Part shown: positions 22,978-33,944 of the stretch, one piece after another
Numbering within the stretch: the stretch's first letter is position 1
Layout: every line of letters starts with the position of its first letter
NCBI RefSeq assembly: GCF_958450345.1
Contig: NC_088781.1
Span: 23,899,857-23,963,856, forward strand
From: Calliphora vicina
Lineage: Eukaryota > Arthropoda > Insecta > Diptera > Calliphoridae
Length of the DNA: 64,000 bases
Direction of reading: 5' to 3'
Position numbers and translations under genes: made by a program
The notes under the pieces: model-generated
Database searches by the model: none
Told to the model about the DNA's origin: nothing
What the model saw: the letters and a program-made list of their open reading frames with translations, nothing else

Positions 22978-24412
22978 TTGTGGTAAAAAAAAAATATTTT
23001 TTTCTGTGTGCGTATGATTATTATTTGTTTTTTTAGAAATTAATAAACATATTACCATATAAATGAAATCTTGGTAATATTTTTACTAAATCTAATACTT
23101 AGCACAATTTGTAGAATTACAAATTTCAAGAAAATCTCTATAAATTATTTGAATCTTCCATTTACTTATTAATATTATATAAAACTATGTGATTAATAAG
23201 ATTTTGCTGAAACATTTTAATTTTATTTTTTTAAATTTTAGGAGTTTTCTTCAAAAATCTTAAGTTGTCCCAACAGAGCGTATGATTATTATTAATTATT
23301 GATTTAATTTAGAAAAGCATGTTTAGAATTACAATTTTCTTAAATATTAATATTTTTTGTTAAAATTCAGCAATTAAATTAAATTTATTGCAACCATTAA
23401 TTAAATTTTATTATATCAAATATATAGACCTCTGCTTAAACATAAATACTTTATAAAGTTTTATAAAATTTTGTATTTTTGTCCATCCGTACATTATATA
23501 AATCGTTGAAATTTATTAGTTTTTATCAAAATAAAGATTTACAAAATGTTCAAGTTTCTTGAATTCCTGAAAAATTAAAACTTAACTTAAGATTTAATTA
23601 AGTATGATAAAAATATTTTTTTTTATTTAGAAAAACTTAACAAATCCTTTTTATATATTGTAATATATGACATTGTATCTAAGTTTTTACATATTTATTT
23701 TTAGTTCCCTGCTCTTCATTTGAATGATTGCATAGAACCAATGGAAAGTTCGATGAGTTTTCGATGAGATACGTTTTTCATTTGTGAAACACATTTAGTT
23801 ATGCGGAAGATATTTTAAAAGATTTTCGAAAAAATCAAATGCACAATGAATTTTAGTAATGTAATTTCACATTTATTTCTATATTAAATCTAAAAAACAC
23901 TTCAATCTAAAATAATTTGAAATAAATGTGAAATATTTGAATTCCCTTATCATTTTTAAAAACAATTCTTGAATGATAGTTTTAAGTGCCGAATTTAGGA
24001 AGGAATTTAGAATGACTTGTAATGTACGATTGCTTAAGAAGTCGTGAAAATTACATTCACTTTGAACTACTTCCAAAATTGTATTGCTTTTAGTTAGTAA
24101 AATGTGTTCATGATGCGTATGATTGATATTAGCTTAATAAATATTAAGTATACGTAACCAGGTACAGCGATGCCAAGTGTGATGGAGCACTTTTATTCAA
24201 CTACAATTAAACATACCGCAGTGGCTTCTAAATGATTTGTATTTACATGGGGGCTAAGTGCTCACCTCGAGACTACAAAAAATTCACCAAAAATCATTTC
24301 TTATCTGAATATTTAGATAGTAATTGATAGTAGCTACAAAAAATGTCTTTAAGTTCAAGAGATAATTTTGTTAAAAAAAAAAAGTTTTTTAATTTCTCGC
24401 CGACTTTTTTTC
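22978..24412. other. no gene; contains three GCGTATGATTA repeats
   Basis: AT-rich DNA with the motif at about 23004, 23278 and 24116. A 15-bp inverted repeat (TTTCACATTTATTTC) lies near 23863 and 23918. The minus-strand frame at 23879-24076 has no family match. Confidence 0.4.
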
Positions 24413-24534
24413 GTTTTTTACACCTTCGTTAGAAGAGTATATATAAATTTGTCATTCCCACAATATAATTTTCCTATCCTATAAAGTATATATATATCCT
24501 GGATCCCTATAGATAGCGGAGTCGACTAAGCCAT

Positions 24535-24538
24535 GTCC

Positions 24539-24576
<38 letters not shown>

Positions 24577-24577
24577 T
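24535..24577. repeat. (GTCT)n microsatellite of the DINE core
   Basis: About ten uninterrupted GTCT units directly after CCATGTCC. This matches the GTCY proto-microsatellite described for DINE-1/mini-me elements and is the longest such tract in the window. Confidence 0.85.
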
Positions 24578-24981
24578 GAAATCAATTTTCCGAAGCCCCC
24601 AAATAACTTACATACACGATTCATACATCAGTATCTCCGGAATTCTTCCTCGGTTGCTATTTAAAATCGGTCCACAAATGGATGAAATATAAGGAAAAAA
24701 CCAGGATAACCTACATTTTTGACTTATTTTTGACCTATATCTGGATTACTAAGTCATTAATATAGACAATATATCTACACGCAGAGATGCGTTTAATGAT
24801 AGATATTTCAAAGACCTTTGCAACAACGTATATAAGACCATAGTAAGTTGGAACTATAATGGGTCAAAATCGGTAAAAATATTTTTTAACCCGATTTTTT
24901 TTTCCAATAAAAGTTTTTTTTTCGCTAAATATTAAAAAACAAAAAAAAACTTTAAATTTAAAAAAAAAATCCAAAAAATTA

Positions 24982-25400
24982 AGGCAGAATTAGTCTTTAC
25001 TTTCTGTTACGTTCCGAATCAGCTGTTTCTCTTTTGTACATGAAAAACATGAATAAGTAGTTAGTTTTTCTGTGCTGTTCCGTTCTGTTCCGGACGAACC
25101 TGTTAAAAACAAAAATTGTCTACGTAATTGTAAGTGACAGCGGATTTTCAAATAAAGAAAAAAAATTATTTGTTATTGATTTTGTGAAATTTAATAGAAA
25201 TTTGGAAAAAAACGAGCCGTCTGGTCGAAAATATCAAAGGAAATGGGAATGCCAGGTAAGTTAATGTGTTTTAAAGAGGAATTATGTGTTAAAAGAAAAG
25301 AAAAATTATATATTTTGTCACAGAACAACTAACTGCCATAAGTAAAATCCAGAACGGAACAGAACGCAACAGCAACGGAAAGTAAAGACTAATGAAGCCT
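24982..25400. mobile_element. MITE, possibly PIF/Harbinger-derived
   Basis: A 419-bp insert with termini AGGCAGAATTAGTCTTTAC (left) and GTAAAGACTAATGAAGCCT (right), about three mismatches in the first 20 bases, flanked by TTA on both sides (24979-24981 and 25401-25403). A 3-bp TWA duplication fits PIF/Harbinger. The interior contains a short open stretch ending GRKYQRKWECQ directly before a strong splice-donor-like CAGGTAAGT at about 25251-25260. This is reminiscent of the Myb/SANT-type second protein of Harbinger elements, but it is too short to be sure. Confidence 0.45.
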
Positions 25401-25603
25401 TTAAAAAAACAACTTTGGAAAAAACGATTTTTGTTACCTAAACATATTTAAAATCTTTATTTTGAAGTATAATTTGGTCTCTCTTACTTACTAATAAAAT
25501 ATAGGCAAGTTCCATGCAGTTTTCTAGTTATTATAAAAAGTTCTACACATCTAAATTCGGAACATTAAATAGCATAATAATAGAGCATATTATTTATGTT
25601 ACA

Positions 25604-26960
25604 TTGGGTGTATGACTTATAAATGAGGGATTTTATTCAAAATTTGAGCTTTTATTTTGAAACATTTGTACAATATAAATTTATTCATAGTATTGGTCAT
25701 TGTTAGCTATAACCCCAATTTCGCCAATTTCGAGTAATCTCTTCCAAAGTGAAGCGTATCCCAGAGAGAACATACTGCATCGATAGAACAATTAGTAGTC
25801 AGATGGGAAAAGTCTGGACTATAAGGCGAGTGAGGCAAAACTTCCCAATCACGTCTTTCTAAATAGTGCGAGCGTTGTCATGATGGAATAATGGCATTTT
25901 TCGGTCAATGCTTACTTCAAACGAATCAATTTCCTGTGATGGTTTGATCAGATTTCAGCAGCTCATAATCAACAAGACCCTTTTGCTCCCACCAAATACA
26001 CAGAATTATCTTAGTGCCATGGATATTTGACTTTGGTGTCGATTCAGCTGATTGGCATACGATTTCTTAATCTTCGGGTTATATTAATGGATCCATTTAT
26101 CATAGCAAGTATGATTCGGAGCAAAAATTATTTTCTTTTAAAGCTTAATTTCGGACATGCAAAATCGTCGTTCAAGGTCTCTCGGCTTCAATACGTATCG
26201 TACCCAATTTTCCAGTTTCACAGAAAAAATTATATTTCAATTCAAACATTGAACATCAAAAATAAAATTTCTTGATATTTTCTATTGAATTTTGAGTTTT
26301 GAATTTGATTATTTTGACAATTAAATATACAATTTTCGTTATTGGTTGAATTTCAAATACAAAAATTATTGAATAGATAATTTACGTAATTGAAACACAA
26401 AAAATAACAAAAATGTGTTTTCAATTACGAAAATTATCTATTCAATAATTTTTGTATTTGAAATTCAACCAATAACGAAAATTGTATATTTAATTGTCAA
26501 AATAATCAAATTCAAAACTCAAAATTCAATAGAAAATATCAAGAAATTTTGCTTTTGAGCAAATAAATACTTGATTTAATTATGAAATAATTGAAACCAG
26601 TTCAATATGTTACAAATATTTGAATTGAAGCGGTTTAAGAAATAGTTTTTTCTGTGTTTAGGATGAATCCTGCTGCTCACAATCGTTTTGCAGCAATAGT
26701 AACTCCCAATCATTTTGCATGCTCTTGTTGAGTTTGACAACAATCTTCATTCCAATTCTTGGTCTTCAATCTTTTTTATCTGGCCTGGTCGATTTTTGCC
26801 TTCCGTATCCAAATCACCACCATACAAAACATCTCGCGCACGTTGATACCGATGGAACACATTCACCAAAGGCTTCGATGGCCAATCATTGCGCTGCAGC
26901 TGCACTTTTTTTCAAATTAAAGAAGCAAAGCAAAACATCCGGCATATGACGCTTTGTTGG
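25604..26960 (-). pseudogene. mariner transposase pseudogene, split by a MITE
   Basis: Minus-strand mariner remnant. The N-terminal part (about 26960-26657) reads FFNLKKSAAAAQ, FGECVPSVSTC, then FDTEGKNRPGQIKKIEDQEL, the DNA-binding region of mariner transposases. The C-terminal part (about 26020-25690) gives CIWWEQKGLVDYELLKSDQT, the start of GNRF, then EVLPHSPYSPDFS, which corresponds to the region before the last catalytic acid. The terminus at 25604 reads TTGGGTGTATGACTTATAAA, nearly the same as at 49663. A MITE at 26219-26656 separates the halves and the sequence encoding the first catalytic acid is lost. Stops are frequent. Confidence 0.75.
26219..26656. mobile_element. long-hairpin MITE with CACAGAAAAAA ends
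   Basis: A 438-bp element inside the mariner pseudogene. Terminal repeats are CACAGAAAAAATTATATTTC and the inverse of CACAGAAAAAACTATTTC. The central 26264-26550 is an almost perfect hairpin with arms of about 135 bp (TTTCTTGATATTTTCTATTG outward, TACGTAATTGAAAACACA-like inward) and a small AAAATAACAAAAA loop. TTT occurs on both sides, but a duplication cannot be proven. The superfamily is not known. Confidence 0.7.
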
Positions 26961-27255
26961 CACAAAATCCAAATTTTCGATGCAGTGGTAAACATTCCAA
27001 TGACATATCTAACAGACATATTGATCTATATAAATTCCAAACTTTATTACTATATCTTAATTCGTGGGAATTTTATACTAATTCGAATTTAATTTTTTTT
27101 TTATGAAAAATCTCTTAATCTTTAATTTTCAAGTTGGATTACATTTTTTCTTAAAAATATTATTCCTCTAGTTCTCAGGTTTTCAATAGTATCAAATATT
27201 TGTTTAAAGTTCTCATATGTACCCTTCAGGAGACTAACAAACCATGCCATCTCTG
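26961..27255. other. no gene seen
   Basis: AT-rich flank of the mariner remnant with no recognisable terminus at this end. Confidence 0.3.
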
Positions 27256-27502
27256 CACAGAGAAAACAGATTCGTGATAGCAACCGAATTTGTTGGCAAT
27301 CGAATGATTCTACCTCAGTGACCGAATTTTACAGTTGTGGCTACACAATTTTGGAATTGGTAACAAAAGTTTGGTTGCTTCAATAGAAATTCTTCTTTAT
27401 CAGCTAAATTTCTGTTGATAGAACCGAAAAATTCTATATGTGCAATCGAATCATTCGATTGTCAACAAATTCGGTTGCTATCACGAATCTGTTTTCTCTG
27501 TG
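27256..27502. mobile_element. MITE with about 55-bp terminal repeats
   Basis: A 247-bp element. Termini CACAGAGAAAACAGATTCG and TGATAGCAACCGAATTTGTT recur inverted at the right end, with one mismatch in about 55 bases. The centre carries GAACCGAAAAATTC. The CACAGA start is shared with the MITE at 26219, but the rest differs. No clear target duplication. Confidence 0.7.
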
Positions 27503-28854
27503 TGTGTATCATTTACTTATGTAAAGGCTACATAACATTCGGTTCAGCCGACTGCAGCACTATTCCTTGTAATATCCAAGATTTTCCTTAACAACTGCAT
27601 GATGCTATAAAAGACTTCAAGCCCTAGACGTTCCTTATGATGTTTAAGAACCTAGAAAGTAAACGCAGAAAGTAAAAAGCAAATATTAAATGAAAAAATT
27701 ATAACATTTCATCATGATGATGCCATCATGCATGGAAACTGTGAAATTTTTATTAAATGAATTCAACAGGCTTTAGCCTGAAATCACTATGAAATGATGA
27801 AACCAAAAAAAAACACAACTATCTTACACTTCTTACACACAACAGCAAATTTAATATTAAAAAAAAAGAAAAAACTTACATACATACTCTTATTTTACAT
27901 TGAATTAAAATTAAAAAAAAATATTGTTAGTTGAGGCAGTAGTGGTGTGGTGGAGCTGGAATTGTGGTTGCATACAATTGTATGCATGCATGTAGTCAAC
28001 GTCAAAGTGGCAGTAACTTGTAGCACTTGCAAATGGCAAAATAAAAAATTAAAAAAATAAAAAAAAAGAAAACAGTAAGTAAGAAAGCAAAAAAAAAATA
28101 CAACAAGACCACATATATTTTATTATATTTTGAGGCTCCTACATACGGGTTGTTGCAAGTGCTCATACCCATCTTCTAGGGCACTCTGTTGGGTTGTGTG
28201 CCAATGCCAAAGAATGCATCATATACTTACTTGCGTATATGATGCATGAGGCCACACCAGCTTATATTACCTTCATACTACATACTTACATTCATTCATT
28301 CATTCATACATATTTTATTTATTTGTAGGTCTGTAGGAATATGTGCAACTCTATACTGGTACTCGTACAACAGTAGAAAAAAAAATTAAATAAAATACAT
28401 TCTTCATTCCATTAAAATGAAAATTATTTACACATCCACACTTACACACTTGTTCTGTTACGTCTACTGAAAGGAAACCTAAATGAGATTTATTTTCCTT
28501 TCCTTCTTTTTTTTATTTTTTTGTTTCTCTCTCCATATCTTCTCAAGATTACAAATACTTAGGAAATGTATGGGGAAAAAATATAAAATAAATAATGAAA
28601 GTCTTTTTTCAAGGTTCTTCTATATAAAGTAAAATAAAATAAATTAAATATTTAATTTTACTGCAGTTGGTAATTAAATACAAAGTTGTTAACAATAATT
28701 AGGTCAAACTTGAAGGCCAGAGAATTGAAGTATGTGGCTTTCAAATATTTAAAAAGTGCTATAAAATTATTTACTTCTCACTTATGATTGCTCTTAAGAA
28801 AATGCCTTATATTACAATATTTTCTACATAATTTAACCGTCAAAAATGTAATTG
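27503..28854. other. no gene; probable single-copy intergenic or intronic DNA
   Basis: No transposon boundaries or coding match. It contains poly-A-rich tracts, a CATT microsatellite at 28280-28310 and a 13-bp perfect hairpin at 28214-28247. Confidence 0.4.
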
Positions 28855-29070
28855 TTTCCTTCGCCTTGAGTGTATGGATATATAAATATCAGTCTGTCTG
28901 ACATTCAGTCTTTTTTGGATCTTTATAGATAGCCGAATTCATATAGCAGAAATGATGAATACATCACTATATCCGCTATAATCCATCTTAGTTTGCTATT
29001 AAAAATCGAGATAATCGGCCCATAAATGGCTGAGATGTAAGCAAAAAACCACGACTACCTCGATTTCATT
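28855..29070 (-). mobile_element. degraded inverted DINE-A fragment
   Basis: Inverted core phrases: CCTTCGCCTTGAGTGTATGG, TCAGTCTGTCTGAC, GGATCTTTATAGATAGCCGA and a CGGCCCATAAATGGCTGAGA block, in the order expected for the minus strand. Confidence 0.55.
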
Positions 29071-29391
29071 AAATACATCTACAAAAATAAACAAAAACAA
29101 ATCTGTGCCAAATCTTATATACCCTTCACCAAATTATACTTCAAAATAAAAATTTTAAATATTTTTAGGTAAGCAATATTTTTTTTTAATTTTTTTGAAA
29201 AAAAAATGATCGAATTGATATTTTAAATTTTTTATATTTAAATATTTTTTTTAAATTTTAAAATTTTTTTTAAATTAAAAAAAAACTTTTTTTAAAAGTT
29301 TTTTTTTCGGTAAAAAAAAATTCGGGTTAAAAAATATATATCCGATTTTGACCCATTACAGGTCAAACTTACTATGGTCTTATATACGTCG

Positions 29392-30847
29392 CACAGTGGC
29401 TCATTTTCGTTTTTCATCGGCCAAAACTCTGTAACTTTTGAACCGATAGAGATATTTTAGAATTTTTTTTTTTGGTGGACAGATAACTTTTTCTCCAGTT
29501 TTAATTTCATTAAAATTGGTTCAGCAGTTGTTGCACAATTTAAGGTTAAAATTGAACTTTTAATTTTTGTATAGCATTTAGTATGAAAATGCTAATTTTT
29601 TGTTTTTTGAATCAGCTATACTTATTAAAAAAGTTATCAGCAGATAAAAACAAGTAAGGAAGTATGTTCGGCCAAGCTCGACTATATAATACCCTACACT
29701 ATAATTTATTTTCGGAAGAGGGCATTATTTTGGAGCTATGACTAATTATGGACCTATCGCCATGAAATTAGGTCGTGTGATTTATGTCTATATGGAAGTT
29801 ATTTCTGTTGAATTTTATATTTATACCAACATTTTTAAGAGATTTATGCTCGTTAAAGTGATTTTCGGAAGGGGGTCTTATATGGGAGCTATGACTAATA
29901 ATGGACCGATCGCCATGAAATTAGGTCGTGTGATCTACGTCTTTATGAGTGTTATTTATGTTGAATTTTATGTTTATACCAACATTTTTAAGAGATTTAT
30001 GCTCGTTAAAGTGATTTTCGGAAGGGGGTCTTATATGGGAGCTATGACTAATAATGCACCGATCATCATAAAATTAGGTGACTTAATTCAGTTTATATAA
30101 AAATTATTTGGAGCAAAATTTGTGTAGATATATATATAAATTAACCATTTACGACCGATAAAGTATAATTTCGGGAGAACATGCTAGGTGTAATAGTGGA
30201 CCGATTTCAGTAATTTTCAATAGACTTTGTTCTCGGGCCGAAAAATATTGATGTGCCAAATTTTATCGCAATATCTTCAAAATTGCGACTTGTACTTTGC
30301 GCCGTCATATGAACAAATAAAATAAAAATAGAACAAAAATTTGGGAGTAATTTAATTCAAATGAAAAAAGTGTTCAACAAACAGGTCAAAACAGGTCAAC
30401 AAGTATATATAGGCTTAAAGAGGACACTTTGGACTTTCTCCTGGTAGTAAAATTTGTTTAACCCCTTTTGACCCTAAGCACTTTTATACCACTGAAATTC
30501 AAATTTGGCTAAAATATAGTACCTGAGAAAAAAAATAATAACACATCTGGTATAAACGGTACAGTGACAAATCATATCAGCTCTTAAAGACTATTATCCT
30601 ACCAATATAACAAAAGAAAAATCATCGAATTATCTATAACAGTTTGCGAGTAATGATAATTTACTTCTGATCAAATTTACAAAAATCACATTTTTATAAA
30701 ATGACATAAAATATTTGACTTTAACAGCAATTTTTTGGCTACCTTAGTTTCAATGTGTTTACTATTGAATGGCATTAAAATTTTTGAAATCGGAGTTAAC
30801 AAAAAGTTGGACTTTTGGCCGATGAAATTGAGATATGAGCCACCGTG
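29392..30847. mobile_element. Transib-like non-autonomous element
   Basis: A 1456-bp insert (including a nested DINE-B at 29649-30310) with termini CACAGTGGCTCATTTTCG and the inverse of CACGGTGGCTCATATCTC. Both continue into TTTCATCGGCCAAAA. The flanks are CGTCG on both sides (29387-29391, 30848-30852), a duplication of the DINE target. Five-base GC-rich CGNCG-type duplications and termini starting CAC(A/G)RTG are hallmarks of Transib, the superfamily related to RAG1. No transposase similarity is visible, so this is a non-autonomous derivative. Confidence 0.65.
29649..30310 (+). mobile_element. DINE-B element with internal 153-bp triplication
   Basis: Starts AACAAGTAAGGAAGTATGTT, with CGGCCAAGCTCGACTATATA and ATACCCTACAC. 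A block beginning GCTATGACTAAT recurs at 29735, 29888 and 30041 (153-bp period), nearly identical in copies 2 and 3. The 3' terminus (TGGTGTAGGGTATA) is missing. The open frame over 29738-30100 simply translates the repeat and is not considered a gene. Confidence 0.65.
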
Positions 30848-31232
30848 CGTCGTTGCAAAAGTTTTTGAAATATCTATCATTAGATATCCATATTGTCTAT
30901 ATTAATGTCTTAGTAATCCAGATATAGGTCAAAAATAGGTCAATAATCGAGGTTGTACTGGTTTTTTCCTCATATCTCAGCCATTTGTGGACCGATTTTG
31001 CTGATTTTAAATAGGAAACTTCTCGAAAGCATGTCTGACAGAATTATTGAAGATTGGGACCCCGAAGATATTTGGGGTCTTTAGAAAACTGATTTCAACA
31101 GACATACGGACATGGCTTAATCGACTCCGCTATCTATAAGGATCCAGAATATATATACTTTATAGGGTCGGAAAATTATATTGTGGAAATTACATATATA
31201 CCCTTCTCACGAAGGTGAAGGGTATGAAAACG

Positions 31233-33014
31233 AAAGCTTTCAGTATCGCCACAAAGTATACAGAGGTGACAATTTTGACGTTTCAAAAAAGCCAAACTCC
31301 GTTTCCTAGGACAGCTCTGATGGCAAGATAAAGATACAATAACTTTGGTACGTAATTTATTGAGCTGTATCTTGTACGCATCGAAAATTTAAACAAAAGG
31401 CAGTTCTGAAAGAAAGCCAGAAATATAAAAATTACTTATCTTCTGTCTCGTGATTCCACTTTATCCACAAAGTATGAAAAAGTATAAAAAAACTCTTTCA
31501 GTCTCGGTTTTCTGTGTATAAATTTAACATCAAAACAATTGTATTTCTTACTTTAATCATGGTTGGTTTATTATAAAAAATAAGAAAAATTAAATCAAAA
31601 CATAAAAGACCGCCCCATTCCATAGGGTGGAATAGGGTGGTTAGTTTGTTAACCAGTATCGTCCATAATCGTCTAATCTGACAATTCAACTTTTGCTAAC
31701 AATTTTTCATTGTTAGTACATTGCCAGCATATTGTCAGATCTGTCAACCGTGTATACATATCTTTAGTTAATGCTAAGTCAATTTTAATTTAATAAAGTT
31801 GTCTCTTACCTATAAATTTTGGAAATATTTTTTTCTTTTATTTACAACTTTTAATTGCATAAATTTGACGACCATCATTGTTTATTTATTTCTGTTAATA
31901 AATGTTTAATTTTGTTTAATTTCATTCCAATTAACATTTATAAATATCTGCAAAGTTTATGTTTTGCAAAATACACTTTGTTACAAATTCTCTGTGAGAA
32001 CTTCTCTGCTTCACATCGCGCATATTCAAATAACAAAAACCTACTGTTACTCTAAACTGTTATTCTGACGTTATATCCTGCTAATATACACAGTTTAACT
32101 GTTATATTGTTTTGTAATGAGAAATATCGTAAATCTGTTACTTAACATTTTGCATACAGTTTGATACAGTTGTATTGAAAATGTTAAAATTAACCATTAT
32201 AATGTTAAGGGATGGTAAAACATAGAAAATGTTAAACATAGTTTTCTTAGAGATGTTAACTCATTCCATAAATATGTGTATAATAATGTTATTATCATCT
32301 GAAGTAAACAAATATGTATGTAACAAGTAAATCAAAACATGTTAAAACAATAATATACAATTCTGTTGTTTTGAAGTCCTTAGAGTTTGGAAATCATTAT
32401 GATTTTTTTTATCAGCAAATTTAATGAGATAAAGAAAGATATTCTTAAAGTCACAAATTAAAAAAATCATAAATATCGAGTTATGAAATTTATTTTAAAT
32501 GCAAGCCCGGATCCATACCAACCATTTGTAGGGGAAAATAAATTAAAATTTATTTTCAATTTTTCTTTTTTTCCTTTTTATATCTTCCAATTCTACGATT
32601 ACCCTAAGCATTCCATTCGATGGCATTTCTGGTGATGTCATCTACGTAGAAGTTAAATATTTTAACCTTCACTCAATGGAAAAGAGTTCTACAGCTTCAG
32701 ATGGCTTTCAGTTTACCAAAGAGTTGTGTGGCTTTTGTGATGTGGTTTTCAATACCACCAGACTTTGTTAGAATTTTGGTATCCAGCAAAGCTTTCATTT
32801 TAAACTTATTTCAATGGCCATCAAATATCGCGATAGATCTTTCAAAACAATATGTATTTGAAGATAAATGCTGTAGAATTAAAATAAAATTTTTTTCATA
32901 ATATAAATTTTATCAATCACGACGATTTGTTTTATAGATATGCAGGGATTTGGCATATCACGAATTTTATTTACAATTTTTTTAAAAAGTTCATAAAACT
33001 TTTGCATTTTGCAT
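31233..33014. other. no gene seen
   Basis: AT-rich DNA. No coding similarity and no confident repeat ends. Short frames at 31498-31689, 31855-32055 and 32701-32901 show no known domain. Confidence 0.4.
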
Positions 33015-33430
33015 TTTTTTATACCCACCATCAATAAATATGGGGGATTGGTCATTCCGTTTTTAAAACATCAAAATATTTGTCGCAGCCTCAAATAAAT
33101 ATAAGTATGTATATATTCTGGGTCCTCATACGATTCATAGACGACCTAGCTATGTAAGTCTTTCTGTTTATTGAAATTGACTTTTTCCACAAATACTCTC
33201 TGTTGATATACTTTTTTTGCTATTGAAAATGGTCAATATCGGTCAAATATTTCATCTAGACCCTACACAAATGTGACCCCGAAATACTAATTGAGCAGTG
33301 ATAAATATATTAATTAAGCGACAATCCTGATAACATTTTGCAGAAATTACTTCTAATTACTGTGAAATTATACTGTAAAATATTTCGAAAATCGGGAAAC
33401 ATTTGTCCCTAGCCCCTTATAAGGTCCCCT
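33015..33430 (-). mobile_element. DINE-C element, inverted
   Basis: Begins on the plus strand with TTTTATACCCACCATCAATA and continues with GGGGGATTGGTCATTCCG, TATATATTCTGGGTCCTCAT, ACGATTCATAGACGACCTAG and a short GTCT-like core, paralleling the DINE-A layout in reverse orientation. Confidence 0.55.
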
Positions 33431-33944
33431 TCAAAAATAAATAAATATTGATTTATATAGAAAAACCAAATAATATTTGACCCACATATTAAAAAAAACG
33501 TTATTTATATATTTTAACCATTATTTTTAACAACAAATTTATGTTAATAAGTAAATTCTTTCTTTAGTAGCTGCTTTTATATAAAACACGGAAATACATG
33601 TAAAACGGATATTAACTGTATAGTAGTAGTTTTGGGATTAAAATAAAACAACATCAAGAGCACTGGGAAATATTTTAAAACTGCAGTATTTTTCGTTACA
33701 TTATTTTTATTATTTTATTTTATTTTCACAACATTCATACATATATACATAAAAATAATGCAACAAATTTATTACAACTATAGACAGAAACATACTACAG
33801 CATACATTCACTGATATACATATATGGGGGATTTCATGTTAAGTAAATCAACTTTTGAAAACGATGTCTTCCGATCGGGTTAAAATTTGCACCAACCTAC
33901 AAGACATACAATTTTTAAGTTAAAAACATTTCTTTTGATATATA

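Larger units (their letters stand above)
24413..25488 (-). mobile_element. DINE-A element, inverted, with MITE insertion
   Basis: Full-length inverted DINE-A. On the plus strand it begins ACACCTTCGTTAGAAGAGTA. The core has TATAAAGTATATATATATCC, GGATCCCTATAGATAGCGG and a long (GTCT)n tract, and the far end is GGTCTCTCTTACTTAC. The 419-bp MITE at 24982-25400 interrupts the poly-A/T interior. Confidence 0.75.
29098..31232 (+). mobile_element. DINE-A element split by a Transib-like insertion
   Basis: The left part starts at AATCTGTGCCAAATCTTATA then TACCCTTCACC (the extreme 5' end is lost) and runs to TATATACGTCG at 29391. The right part resumes CGTCGTTGCAAAAG at 30848, with TATCTCAGCCATTTGTGGAC, ACAGACATACGGACATGG, the GGATCCAGAATATATATAC core and the end CTCACGAAGGTGAAGGGTAT. 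Confidence 0.75.

Noticed and set aside
29738..30100. A 120-residue protein with internal repeats
   Set aside because: The frame only follows the 153-bp DINE-B block repeats, which have frameshifts in other copies.
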